Positions 40,000 to 50,885 of a DNA stretch of 50,885 nt are shown here, one piece after another. The notes under the pieces are model-generated. The model worked only from the letters and a program-made list of their open reading frames with translations. It was not told the origin of the DNA and did not search any database. Source of the stretch: Phellopilus nigrolimitatus (lineage: Eukaryota; Basidiomycota; Agaricomycetes; Hymenochaetales; Hymenochaetaceae); the NCBI GenBank assembly GCA_021029095.1, contig JAJOHG010000184.1, positions 1-50,885 on the forward strand. The letters are read 5' to 3'. Within the stretch, counting starts at the first letter, position 1; every line of letters begins with the position of its first letter. Position numbers and translations under genes: made by a program.

Positions 40000-40113
40000 C
40001 CGAGGTAACCGATTCCTGGGTCTCGTTGAATTGATATACCATGTATTTTTTGTTTTATTTTGTTGTATGGAACATTTAGTTATGATTCAAAATATTGCAG
40101 TGTCGCAATTTTG

Positions 40114-42674
40114 TTAAATCTCTTTCCAAGGCAAAGAAGTGATCACTCCATCGTTGTGCTCCATCTTGGCCGCAGGATAGAGGTTCGGTTCGAAACGAAG
40201 GACGAGTACATGAAAGTGATTCGAAGTTTTCTTGTTTCCTCCGCTATCGCGGTATGTGACCGAGCTAGCACCATCAGTTACGGTGCAGAACCGAACAGCA
40301 CTCCAATATGCTCTGCCGCTTAGGAAAACGCCTGCAACATACTCCCTCTGTCCTTTCGAGTTCAGGAGTCGAGCCAGTACTGGATGATGTCCGCTTGCGA
40401 CGAAGGTTGACGCCGGGGCGACTTCAAGCCACAAAGCTTCATGAGGCCCTAATTGGAGGAGTCGCCAATCAATGGCATCGGAGCATTGGCACTGGAAATC
40501 TTGCCAGTCGCTCTGCTAAAGAATTTTCAGAAACGAGTCTTTGTACGGCTAATTTGTTCTTGACCTACCGCGATAAGATGCAAATCATTGTCGTGGCATA
40601 CGCCCTGATAAAGGCGAAGCCCTGGATACCCGAAGTTCAAAACAGAGGACGCGTCGATAGTGGTCAATTGTGTTGCAGAGTCGACTTCATAGAAACCAGC
40701 ATGATCGAAATGCGCGATAGCATTCCAACAGTATCGATCGAATCTTCTGGAGGTTCTTATGTGCACTGCAGCACGGCTGCGAATCCCTTCGTCATTGCTA
40801 TGGGAAGTACTTTAAAAAAATCTCAATGGAAAACGAAACAGAAGATTTACCTCTTGAGAAGCTCTACTAGCTGTTCGAATGAAAAGAAAAACCGTGCAGT
40901 TTGGGTGACTCTTTCTATATCCACTCGTTTGGGACGGCCAGATGTATCCGACCAAAGGGGACGTCTCTCAAGAAAAATCTGCCGCATCAAGACGTTTGCT
41001 GGACAAAATAAATTTTCCCACATCCTTGATAACAAATGCTCCTCAAACGGGACCGCATTCAGATTTTCGCCGGCGACTTCCTCTTCAATGACTGCCCATA
41101 GAGCTAATGGTGGAGATAGGTCGTTTCTTGTTCCGAACAGCTCCACAGACGCGTTCACGCGCGAGACAGTATTCGGCAGATGCTCTGGAAATCTTGTAAT
41201 TTTGTACAGAAAAGCGGACGTGAACATTATATCTCCCATCCATTTCTCTTTGTATCTCACCGGTAGACAATGCGCAGAATATCTGCAGTCTCTTTCTGAA
41301 TTTCAAGACGGTTGTCCCAGACAGAGATCCACATGTCAAGGACCATGTCAAGGCTTTCCCAATCCACATGATCAGATGGACCCGAGACTAGTTTTGTTAG
41401 TGCGTCAGAGACAACAGTAATAGCGAAACTTCCTTCTGACAGGTCATAATGAGCGAACAAGCTGTCATCGAGAAGGACTTCGAGCTGCCGAAGGACGAGG
41501 AACGACACGACTTCGTCACTTCAATGAAGAAATCAGTATCATTGCATCTGTTTGCTTCGAGAGGGGAAAAAAATATGAACGAACTTTAGGTAGGCAAGCA
41601 TATGGCGGAGTGAGTTATTCGCAAACTCGTATCTGTTCTCGTTTGAGTGGAAAAAAGTAGCTAATGACTCGCTCAGACCGTTGACAGACACCTCAGTCAC
41701 CGATATAAGAGCTTTGCGAGAGCTTGCTAGAAGAGGATCTATATCTGGGTCATAACTAGAAAGCTCCAGCCGCGATGCAACGGCACCTAAGGAGGACGCC
41801 GCGTCGAGTCTGTTAAATAATTCCCGAATATACGGCTCCCTGACAGAGAAATCAAGTATTTCTTCCAACGCAACATCCTGACTCGACACGACTTGAGATC
41901 TATGTAGCAAAATAACATTTTAGATCACTCTTTGTCACATATTACATGTATAAGACGATATATACAGCCTCACCTGGAATACTTGAGCAACCTTCGACAG
42001 TCTCTTCTAAACTTTGCTTCGTCAGATGAGCGGACGAATTCCACCAGGCGGTAATCGTGCAAACCGTCCTTGTATCTTTCAGTCCGTATCCGGTCCGCCC
42101 TTTCGAAAATTCGCCTTGACGCTTCAATAGGCCCATAACCGAATTTCGAAGCGAGGCTATTCAGTCGCGACTCGATTATTCCCCCCACCAAATCATATGC
42201 TAGTCCAAGAGTACGTCCCGCGCCCGGAAGATTAGGCGCCGTTGCTGTTGTACTTATGGAGGAGATTGACGCAGCCTCCTCGCTATTATTCGGGAGCACT
42301 GCGGCTGGAGCCACCTGAAAGGCTGGGCGATTGTTCGTGCGTATGGCTCGCAAACGCCCCGCCAGACGGTTAAGATGCGTTACGACCACTCTCCCAAGCC
42401 TGTCGTACACGATGCCGACGGTACGTCCTGCTCCCGGAAGATTAGGGGCCGTCGCATTCGTGGATAGTGATGTCCTCGACTCCGCTGGCTCACGTTCCCA
42501 GAAGACATTGTGGACATGCTGCACAGGGTCTGGAGTAGACATCAGAGCAAGTTGTCGGCAATGGGCTCGAATTTCCGGCGCCGGTTTCAAATAGGGAAAA
42601 GGGGCAGCGTCTATTCGTCCTAAAATTAACCATTCAGCTGATATTTGATCTTTCAAAATGAGCTTTGACGACAA
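40114..42674 (-). CDS. multi-exon protein of unknown function
   Basis: The exons run from about 42674 to TAA at 40114 (ending SLPWKEI) and would encode over 700 residues. The N-terminal exon repeats a segment: ATAPNLPGAGRTVGIVYDRL and ATAPNLPGAGRTLGLAYDLV. Further exons carry LDFSVREPYIRELFNRLDAA, VLRQLEVLLDDSLFAHYDLS, HVDWESLDMVLDMWISVWDN, and a C-terminal part with QLGPHEALWLEVAPASTFVA and AYWSAVRFCTVTDG. None is recognised. The start is unresolved: no ATG opens the frame at 42674, the first in-frame Met is at 42542, and an upstream spliced exon is possible. Helical, soluble composition with no signal peptide. Confidence 0.6.
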
Positions 42675-43076
42675 ATGATCGAATCAGGCCAGAGGCTATG
42701 TACAGAGTCCGTCTGTCAACCTTCAGGCTAGAAACATTGTGCTCTATATGGGGTGATTAATCGGCTTTGTGGGCAGTGCAGATTCGGATAGACGAATGCA
42801 CTTTTGTTGTACAAGGCTACACGGTTTCATATCAACGCTATTCAAGATGTGCGATCTTCGATCTCCAACCTGTCTCGCGAACACGAATCATCAAGCCCGA
42901 CTCGATCGCACCTATGTTTAGTTTAGTGACCATAAATATACGAGGGACCGAAGAGTTCATCGAATTCGTTTCGGCCACTTTTGTTATGTATGCAACTCTC
43001 TCATTGTCCCTGATGGGAAGAATGCAACAATGGATTGAGCTCAAAGACATAAAAGTGACGGTAGCATGACTCACAT
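42675..43076. other. spacer, no gene seen
   Basis: This lies between the unresolved 5' end of the unknown gene and the stop of the second F-box-like gene, both on the minus strand. It may hold a missing first exon of the former. Confidence 0.4.
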
Positions 43077-43994
43077 CTAGCTTGACAAGTTCCAACGTTT
43101 GTCCGCCTCTTCTAGCGCACGACAAGCTCGTCGATGCCACATCGCGACAGAGTTGTCAATGCCTTTGGAGAACATCTCGATGGATTCCATAAGATTGAAT
43201 TCTTCGTACTGCTCAGGAGCAAACTCGAAAAGCACTGGCGGAACATCTCTAGATGATGGCTGTAGACTGTCTCGGAAAAGCGAAGGCAAGGGTTCTGGGA
43301 GATCCGATTTCACGATTATTTCGCGGAGAGTGGAAATGCGCTTGTAAAAATTGCGCATAGTAGGTATCTTTGATACAAGTGACACTATAGAGCAAGGTAT
43401 TTCATCTGAGGATGACGTGATCTCGAAGAGCAGATGCGTCAAGGAAGTCAAATGAACTGCGTGAGCGTCGACAAATTCGTAGGTGGGACCGTCAGGGCAT
43501 AAAAAATGGAGATGCGTTATGCGCTCATATGGAATAGGAAGCCCTGCAATATAATTTGGGACTTCCCAGAGCATCGGCGAGCAGACGCTCAGCCGTGAAA
43601 GACGAGGGGGCAGTTCGCTATCGGATCGGATGAGAAAGGGAGCGTCCGCGCCATCATATGCAAGATACGTCAAGTTGGGACATTTCGCGAGTACAGTGTG
43701 AAGATCCTGTACGGCATTGACAGCATCTGTGCAGAATATCCAAAGGTGTTCGATATATTGTGCGGGTCGGCAGAATTTGAGCTCATGAGTTACAGCGTTA
43801 ACGAAAGATGCGGCCTGCGCGGGACTTCGCAAGATGGCCTTCGTGTATAGGTGAGGCTTTGACCATGCCATAACACTTGATGAAACGAAGAGGAACTGAT
43901 ATGCAGTCTCTCTAGAGACCTTGGCACACTCTTCGACCACGATCCGAAGAAGATCATCTGGAAGAGGTGGGCTACCAATAACTTGAGAGACCAT
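43077..43994 (-). CDS. F-box-like protein, copy 2
   Basis: The intronless frame of 305 codons starts MVSQVIGSPPLPDDLLRIVV. It is collinear with 30621-31568: LPDDLLRIVVEEC, FLFVSSSVMAWSKPHLYTKA, LRSPAQAASFVNA, KCPNLTYLAYDGADAPF, RLSRLSVCSPM, ITHLHFLCPDG, LTSLTHLLFEITSS, STLREIIVKSDLP and the C-terminal WHRRACRALEEADKRW. It is probably an adaptor for ubiquitin ligase complexes. The two paralogues lie 12 kb apart in opposite orientation. Confidence 0.75.
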   Translation of the reverse strand: MVSQVIGSPPLPDDLLRIVVEECAKVSRETAYQFLFVSSSVMAWSKPHLYTKAILRSPAQAASFVNAVTHELKFCRPAQYIEHLWIFCTDAVNAVQDLHTVLAKCPNLTYLAYDGADAPFLIRSDSELPPRLSRLSVCSPMLWEVPNYIAGLPIPYERITHLHFLCPDGPTYEFVDAHAVHLTSLTHLLFEITSSSDEIPCSIVSLVSKIPTMRNFYKRISTLREIIVKSDLPEPLPSLFRDSLQPSSRDVPPVLFEFAPEQYEEFNLMESIEMFSKGIDNSVAMWHRRACRALEEADKRWNLSS

Positions 43995-44280
43995 ACTGCC
44001 TGCCTAGTTTCAGAACGAGCCGATTAATCAAAGCGCACTATGGAACTGTTTCAAAAAGCCTACTTGCTTTTCCTGAAATCTCTGACTTCTTCAAAAAGTT
44101 GTCTGATGTGTGTGCTGCTGGCCTGTTGCTCTGCAAGCTGCAAGACTCGACGAGTCCGACAGACTCCGACTGAACGCGGAAGCTATTTCTCTCATGTAAT
44201 GGCTTCTCACGGCTACAACTTCTGTGGCGAGCCGGTGACATAATTTCAAGTATTGTCCTCAATCTGTTTCTACACGCTGG

Positions 44281-46857
44281 ATGCAGGCCTCGCGATGCTG
44301 TCGTACAGCACAACGCCAATATAGAGCATGCTCTTCCCGCTCTATCACTGATGGCGTAGACCTGGACCGCTATAAAACTATTAGGAAGTTTTTCAGGCAA
44401 CAACTCCACACTGCAGGTCCTTTCGGCGCGCAACTTGTGAACAAAAATGTATTCCAGCCTTTGTCGTTCGACGTCAACGCTCTGAGGTCTACTACGCTTA
44501 CGCTTGTGACGTTGCACGCTAGAACTCGCTCTTTTCACTCATCACTGCGCCAGGAAGATGAAAAAGCGGATGGCCATGGACATCCGTCAGGTCCGGGCGA
44601 AGGAGCAAAGGCGGGAAAACACGAGGTGGAAGGAAAGCACACTCGAGGGGATGAGCACAGCAGGTATCAGCACCTCGAGAACTATTCGCGACTGTACCGC
44701 CGCCTTGCAATGTCTCTCCCGACTGTGCAGAGACCTACTCGGGATGACCTCCTGAAGGTCGCGACGAACTTCTGGCAGCGGTTTCGAATACGGTTCAAAT
44801 GGTTTACCATTAAATCGTTCCGAAAGTTCAATGCGGATGACATGTCCGCGTTCATCACCTGGTTTCTTATGAGTCAGACTGTTTGGATTCTGGTCGGAAC
44901 GTGAGTCCCTCTGTTTTTTTGTGCAACTTGCTGATACGAATGGAACCTTTTTTTTGTTAGGACAACATTTCTCTCCGTTGTTTTCGCGACTGTCAATAGT
45001 CTTCGCCTGCAAAGTATGTTCTATGTCATACTTCTGATAATGCACAATCTGATTACTCATTAGAGTATGTTGCTCGCGCTATAAGCGACTATTTGACCTC
45101 AGAAACAGGCATAACGATCATCTTCGAGTCCGCCATTGTTCCGAAGTGGAAGGACTCTCGAATAGCTTTCAAGAACGTATACATCTCCAGACGTCCTTCG
45201 TCGTTAAGCGATGTATCGTATGCATTTGACCCGAATGCTGCTCACAGAGCGGCTGCGCGGTATGACATCGGCAACCATCCTGTCTATCATGGATTGGAGG
45301 ATGAGCATCCCACCCCGCCACCTCCAGTTGTAGGGGACGTAGATTACGCAGTGTTCGATTTGACTATTGATTCAGTCGACGTAACGTTCTCTCTCTGGAG
45401 GTGGTTAGATGGTAAAGGGCTCGTTGAAGATGCAGTAATTAAAGGCGTGAGAGGTGTCCTCGGTGAGTAATGGCATTTGCAACTTTCGAAATCTTACGAG
45501 CTCTTCTTTGTGATAAGATCGTCGTTTTATTTACTATGATCCCGACAAGCCGCTCGTCCCCGCGGACTTTCGACATCCATCCCGACAAGGAGACTTTGAA
45601 CTCGATTCTCTCCAGTTGGAAGATCTGCTCATCACCGTCTACCAGCCCGATGCGTTCCGTCCTTATACATTCTCGATCTTTCGTGCGGACCTGAGGACAT
45701 TCAGAAAGCAATGGATGTTCTATGATTTCCTTTCCGCAGATAACGTAGTAGGACAATTCGATAACTGCTTGTTCAGTTTACACAAACCGCAGAGCATAGG
45801 CCGCACGACAGAGCAGGATCTCAAAGACAGTCTTTGGTCGCGAATGGTATATATTTATTTCTTGCTGAGTTAAAATCGAAGAGCTCACCGTAGTCGACTT
45901 TTCGAAGGCCCGGTTCCGAATCGACGGCGTCAACATTGACCATTTGCAACGAGCGTCGTCTATGGAGGGCCCCATCTCTTGGATTACCTCTGGCAAGTTC
46001 GACGCTGTTTTCGACATCCGGTTCCCACAGGCCACCGACGAGCATGACATCAATGCGCTCCTTGGGGAAATCGCGGAGGCGATCACGAACGCAGCGTCGA
46101 CACAGGCCGCGCGTCTTTTCGACCGCATCCCTGGTCAACGCGAGCTTGCGCAACCCGCAATCTCCGCGCCTGAGGACTCGCGCGACGTCTCTATCGACAC
46201 CACAGATGCGTTCCGCTTCGTGTCGATCGACATTGATTTGAGGTTTAGGGACCTGAAGGCGACGGTGCCCATGTTCACGCAGGACTTGTCTTATGTGAAC
46301 AATGCATTAATACGACCGATCGTGGCGTTCATCAAGTAGGTGGTTTGACTGTTTGCCGAGACCTGCGTCTGACTTCTCGGAAGTGCAAACAAGACTCTCG
46401 TACCGATTCATTGCCGAGTTGTGAAAGATCTCTCCGAGTTTGACGGTGCCTGGACGGTACGTGTTTATCTGTTATCATGGTAGACTTCGAAGCTTATAAT
46501 TCTGGGTACAGATGTGGGAAAGTGAGTCATCCTGGAGATATTTGCGTTGAGAAAGGATGTCTGATGCTTTTTTTGCAGCTGGTCTTATGGACGAGATTGC
46601 ATTGAAGGTATGTCGTACTTTTACCTTAAACGAAGCAATAAATTGACTGTGTTCGGCAGGTTTACGACGCCCTCGCGTACCACGTTACGCAGGCGAACTT
46701 CAACCGTCGCGTGCGGACAGTAAGCCTCTGGAGTCTACAGAAGACCGTCGCCGCCGCTCTTTCAGCATTGCAAACGGTGATGCGACCCATGTCTGTAATT
46801 CTGGACGAGCTGGAGCACACCGAGCCTCTGGTGGAGGAGGGAAACATCCTGACGTGA
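44281..46857 (+). CDS. MDM31: mitochondrial distribution and morphology protein Mdm31
   Basis: Mdm31 is a mitochondrial inner-membrane protein needed for organelle shape and lipid (cardiolipin/phosphatidylethanolamine) balance. Several exons join: the N-terminus MQASRCCRTAQRQYRACSSR looks like a presequence. Landmarks are RFRIRFKWFTIKSFRKFNAD, DMSAFITWFLMSQTVWILVG, TTTFLSVVFATVNSLRL, YVARAISDYLTSETGITIIF, ESAIVPKWKDSRIAFKNVYI, VFDLTIDSVDVTFSLWRWLD, QWMFYDFLSADNVVGQFDNC, FRIDGVNIDHLQRASSMEGP and the C-terminal IHCRVVKDLSEFDGAWT and GLMDEIALKVYDALAYHVTQ. The stop is at 46855-46857. An in-frame stop at 44236 supports the chosen start. The frame is intact throughout. Confidence 0.92.
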
Positions 46858-47279
46858 CCTTTGTCTCGGTGAAAAGTATTGTAGGCTCATCTATTACCGA
46901 TTTGTGCGCTCCAATGAGACGCAACTGCGGTTTATGAACGTTCACGACTCTTCGATGCTGTTTTGCCGCTTTGCGCTGTCTTCCGTGCTCTTTCGTTAAC
47001 CCAAATCAACTCTTTTTGGATGCCTTGCTTCCCTTGAATCCGAGTGATAACTGTTTGCCATTTTCATCTGGCACCGGCTCCAGTACTTAATGCATGACGC
47101 GAGACGCGCCCCTTTACGTGATCACGTGGTCGCGATGACGCTGCCGGAGAGTGACGTCGATAATCTGCGCTCGCGCGTTTGCTCTCGAAGCCAAGATATA
47201 CAGTCTGTGATCTTCGCTGGCGCTTGAGAGCCAGCCAACGTCGTCTTCACCATCCTCCTAACGAACATCTTTCCGAAAA
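46858..47279. other. intergenic promoter region, no gene
   Basis: No gene was seen. TGATCACGTGGTCGCGATGACG near 47120 includes a CACGTG E-box, and GAGTGACGTCG near 47150 includes TGACGTC, a CRE-like site. Confidence 0.4.
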
Positions 47280-48556
47280 ATGTTTTCTCGTGCCGCCGCC
47301 GCTCGTGCCAATGCTCATGCGCTCAGACGCGCCGCCGCGCGCCGTTCCGGCATACGTTTTCAGTCTTCGGTAAATGGAGTCTGTCAATGTTTGTAGTGAG
47401 ACTCAGCTAAGCATTTACCATCATGCAGTCGACTGGATCGTCAGCGTCCTATGGCTCCTCCCATGTTGCCGCTGGTTTAGCTGGGGGCATAACCGTCGCT
47501 TTAGCGGGTGAGTAAAATTATACGCTCGTGTTCTTGGTTGATATTGAGCGGTTCCGGCAGGCTACGTCTGGTACCACACCTCCGGTCTCAAAACTGTCGT
47601 GCAGACATCCAAGGACGTAAAATCTTACGTGCAGACCGCGCGCGACAGCGTCGTCGCCAAGGCGAGCGAGACCGCGGAGAACCCAAGCCAGGCGCTCTCC
47701 TACCTGCGCGGCGTCGCGAAGCAGTACGCGGCGTTCATTCCAGGGGCAGCGAGCTACGTCGACAGCACGTTCGACGAGCTCGACGCACTGCACGGGGAGC
47801 ACGGTGGCGAGATGGACGGCATCCTGAAGGAGACAATGGACGAACTTAGTAAAGCTGTGAGCGAGGGTGGCGCAAACACGAAGACCGCAGCAAGGGTATA
47901 TGAGATAATTGGAAGGAGCGTTGGGAAGATGCAAGAACTTGGCAAGAAAGTGGGTGGAGATATCTTGGAGAAGAGTTCAGCAATAAAGGAGAAGCTCGGA
48001 AGCGGGTATGGGCAGTTGAAGAGTCTCGCGGAGAAGGCGGGCCCTGAGGGAAAGAAGGTCATGGACGAACTGTCAAAACAAGTGCGTTCGAGAGTTTCTG
48101 TCGTTTTAAAAACACATTAAAAACAAATTTCGACAGTTGAAGGAGATCTCATCTAATGGTTTGAACGAGGAGTCCCTGCAAAAGGCTCGTCAGCTTCTAC
48201 AAGACAAAACAGGGCAACTTGGCAAGCTCGCCGAGTCCTCTGGAGGGGCCGCACTCGATGGCGGAAGCGATAAGCTTCAGGCGCTGCTCAGTAGTGTACC
48301 TGGGGGAGAAGAGGTCAAAGCGTACTTCATTTCTTCTAAGAACACAGAATTGACTCGTTGTCAACAATAGCTCAAAGAGAAAGCACCTCACTTGAAGGAT
48401 ATTATAAGTCTGGCGAACGATCGAAGCGAGGAGGCGAAGAAACTGGCTAAAGAAACCTTTCAGGACGTTTTGAACGTGCTGGAGGAGAAGGGCCGTAAGG
48501 CGAAGGAGCTGTCAGAAAAGAACAAGGACGATGCGGGGAAGAAGGCAAAAAAATGA
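47280..48556 (+). CDS. mitochondrial apolipoprotein/LEA-like amphipathic helix protein
   Basis: Five or so exons join from MFSRAAAARANAHALRRAAA (47280), an Arg/Ala-rich mitochondrial-type leader, through a short hydrophobic segment (AAGLAGGITVALAG-YVWYHT) and a long series of amphipathic helices (SKDVKSYVQTARDSVVAKAS, MDELSKAVSEGGANTKTAAR, LGSGYGQLKSLAEKAGPEGK, LKDIISLANDRSEEAKKLAK) to a Lys-rich end at TGA 48554-48556. The repeating 11-residue-like pattern of Lys, Ala and Glu recalls LEA or apolipoprotein A/E folds. The exact role is unknown. It is likely membrane-associated in mitochondria. Confidence 0.7.
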
Positions 48557-49187
48557 GACCGGCGGGCTCGATAGTGTACTTTTTTTTTGCTCCCTCTTCT
48601 ATAGTAGTCAGATCCAAGTGTACTTGTAGCCCAAGATCTTGCACAAATATCAGAAACTTCGAAGACAGAAGCTACAGTTTTGCCAATTATGTAATTCTAA
48701 CCAACTGCGTCACAACAGCAGTCCCGGCATAATGCGTACTCCAGATGGCAGAAACTGGAAAAGGGCGAGAATGTCGCAGACTACATGCAGGCAAACTCTT
48801 GCACAGAAGATCTTAAGGCAGCTTGGGTTGGTGCCAACATTCTCGAAACTTTGGAAAGGCGATATCATTCATTTAGCGCGAAAAGGATTCTACAGCGTCA
48901 ACTTTCGAATTTGATCCCGTGTGGTAAGATAGGATACGCTTCATTCATTCCGGATGGAAAAGCTACTGATGTCGCACTCAAGATATGGTCAACAAGAGCG
49001 GAGACCTGGCGTACTCGGCGTTGCTTAGCTTATCTCACTGATGCATGTGCGACGGTACCCATGGAATCAAATTGTTACTCTTGAATTTGCTCCGCCTTGT
49101 CTTTAGGCGCTCAATCTTTGTGTCGGCCGCTTATGCTTGCTTGTCCTATCTGTGTTTTATTCTCCACACACACCACTGTCATACACC
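48557..49187. other. intergenic stretch, no gene recognised
   Basis: Open frames at 48639-48914 and 48785-49084 have no recognisable similarity. The last 100 bp should contain the promoter and 5' UTR of the tRNA synthetase. Confidence 0.4.
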
Positions 49188-50885
49188 ATGCCGTCTCTGA
49201 CTTTGCCTATAGCCAGTAAACCTTTTCCATATGCTATTCTCGGGCTTTCCTTCTTCGTCCGCCAAAGACTGCGAATCACCGTCAAATTCGATTCCGGGAT
49301 ATTCGAGCCCGTGTTTCTGATCGAGGGAAACATACCAAAGACCTCGGAAAAGGACATAATCGATGCTTTAGGTCGCGAGCTTCCACATGTTTCTACTTAT
49401 GAAAGAGTGAGAAGCATGCAAACTTAAAGACTGCACTCGTCGCTTGACATGTTCTTGTAGGAGCTTTGCTTCGCCGACGCGGACTTCAGTGTGTTGTTGA
49501 CTGAATTGCAAAGATGCGAGGACTTCCTAGCCTTTCACGCTTTCTTTTGTCTGGACGACGTTGGTGTCAAAGATTGGATGGTATAGGGAGCTTTAAGAGG
49601 TGATTGTCCATGTTTGACTGGTAGGTTTCTGCTGTCAGGATATTAATCTCCCTTTTATAAAGGCTCAATCAAAGCTATGGGAATCATAAAGAACGGCAAA
49701 TTTGTCCACTTTCATCGTTGGTTCTCCTTTCTGGAAAGCCTCGAATCGACTGTCGCTGCTCTAGCAGCACTCTCAGGTGCCCGCTCTCGCTCAGTATGTC
49801 CTGCTTTTTTCCAATAGCTTTTCGATAATTCCCGCTCATCGCTTTCAGTTCAAGAAGGACACCGAGGCCGCATCATTCGGATTATTCCTGTCGAATGCCG
49901 TCCAAGGTCACGTCGTCACCCGCTTTCCCCCAGAACCTAGTGGCTATCTCCACATCGGCCACGTCAAGGCCGCTATCTTAAACCAATATTTCGCAAAACA
50001 GTACGATGGGAAGCTGATAATACGCTTTGATGACACCAATCCAACTAAAGAAAAGGTGGGAGACTCAAGATATTGGCTTCAATAATTTACTCACAATCAA
50101 TAGGAGGAATACGAGCACGCTATACTCGCTGATCTTGAAGAACTTGGTATCCAGGGTGATGTCGTCAGTTATAGCTCCGATTACTTTCCGCAGCTCTACG
50201 ATTACGCTCTCAAGATGATAAAGAATGGAAGGGCTTACGTTGATGACACAGAAAGAATTAAAGTATGTCATCATTCTTTTTAGATACACCTCAATGTGCT
50301 AATTCGTTTAAAAGATGAACGGCGAACGCATGCACGGAATAGCATCTGACTGCAGAGACAATACTGTCGAGGAAAGTATCTCAAAGTTTGAAGAAATGAG
50401 AACTGGAACGGAGTTAGGAGTTCGCTGCTGCTTGCGAGCAAGATTAGCGTCGACAACCCTAACAAGGCGATGCGTGATCCCGTCATTTACAGATGCATTG
50501 ACTTGATGCATCCGCGTACTGGGTATGTCTTCGGTCTCCGAGATAATACATTTGCTGATGCTCTAATGCAGTACGACGTGGAAGATATACCCTACGTATG
50601 ATTTTGCATGTCCATAATCGACTCGTTGGAGGGCGTGACCCATGCACTGAGATCTAATGAGTATCGCGATCGAAATGCTCAGTACGCCTGGATGCTAGAT
50701 GCTCTCGATTTAAGACACGTATACGTCTGGGACTTTAGGTGCGTTCATCGGATGATAGTGCGGTTCCAGCTGACGGTTTAGTTAGTCGTTTGAATTTCGT
50801 TTATACTTTCTTATCCAAACGCCTTCTGCGGGACTGCCTCGATCGCGGGCTTGCCACAGGGTGGGATGATCCTAGATTCCCTACC
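49188..50885 (+). CDS. GUS1: cytosolic glutamyl-tRNA synthetase, 5' part, with three breaks
   Basis: The enzyme charges tRNA-Glu in the cytosol. The N-terminal GST-like domain begins [20 protein letters not shown]. The catalytic domain has the class I HIGH-type motif in [20 protein letters not shown], then [47 protein letters not shown] and, in a shifted frame, [33 protein letters not shown] and [20 protein letters not shown]. The gene runs off the window before the KMSKS region. Three breaks are seen: TAG (49584-49586) where the family has Trp in the WGALRG segment, one base missing at about 50441, and one at about 50614. Exons otherwise join well. Identity is firm. Whether the copy is dead or the sequence faulty is open. 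Confidence 0.85.

Noticed and set aside
44038..44538. 166-codon minus-strand frame opposite the MDM31 start
   Set aside because: It is antisense to the clear N-terminus of MDM31 and its upstream region and has no similarity.

Overview
The window looks like nuclear DNA from a filamentous Agaricomycete (mushroom-forming basidiomycete). The evidence is dense short GT-AG introns (about 50-70 nt), F-box-like and DUF6533-type gene families, mitochondrial targeting leaders, and housekeeping genes that read as fungal orthologues. No rRNA, tRNA or CRISPR was seen. All exon structures were worked out by eye from reading frames and splice motifs.

Layout. 0.3-2.3 kb: splicing factor SLU7, with several small frame breaks in its second exon. 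2.5-2.8 kb: a TA-flanked MITE. 3.6-24.0 kb: the notable region, a same-strand array of seven related secreted-protein genes plus one broken copy, named here SRP1-SRP8. All seven intact or near-intact copies are intronless. They share a signal peptide (MRSYVVAAFVFAILSGG-type), Lys-Arg/Arg-Arg sites, a short hydrophobic C-terminal tail (often LDTIF[NK]), a promoter with a 12-bp tandem repeat before a TATA box, and a CTGTCTG-rich 3' UTR. The middle of each protein is very different: GGDN repeats, Asp-rich tracts or GNNN ladders. The array is split at about 6.6-13.5 kb by foreign material: two DUF6533 membrane-protein genes (one intact, one dead), a decayed MITE and a 0.79-kb TA-flanked element. 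The last array copy is dead and sits behind a copy of the promoter of the next gene.

25.0-27.0 kb: 2-methylcitrate dehydratase (propionate detoxification). 27.5-30.2 kb: a disordered protein of unknown function. 30.6-31.6 kb and 43.1-44.0 kb: two paralogous F-box-like genes on opposite strands. 32.4-34.0 kb: a cyclopropane-synthase-like methyltransferase. 34.8-35.5 kb: a small membrane protein. 35.7-36.7 kb: two more TA-flanked MITEs. 36.9-38.4 kb: MRI1 (methionine salvage), divergent from RNH202 (RNase H2 subunit B, 38.6-40.0 kb). 40.1-42.7 kb: an unknown multi-exon gene. 44.3-46.9 kb: MDM31 (mitochondrial inner membrane). 47.3-48.6 kb: a mitochondrial apolipoprotein/LEA-like helical protein. 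49.2 kb to the end: cytosolic glutamyl-tRNA synthetase, running off the edge and carrying one stop and two frame breaks.

The housekeeping genes do not form a pathway together. The SRP array is the candidate undescribed system: probably secreted precursors cut by Kex2 into amphipathic peptides, in the manner of fungal Kex2-processed repeat proteins and repellents. Some repeats resemble curlin amyloid repeats. That functional reading is inference; the shared architecture and shared flanking DNA are seen directly.
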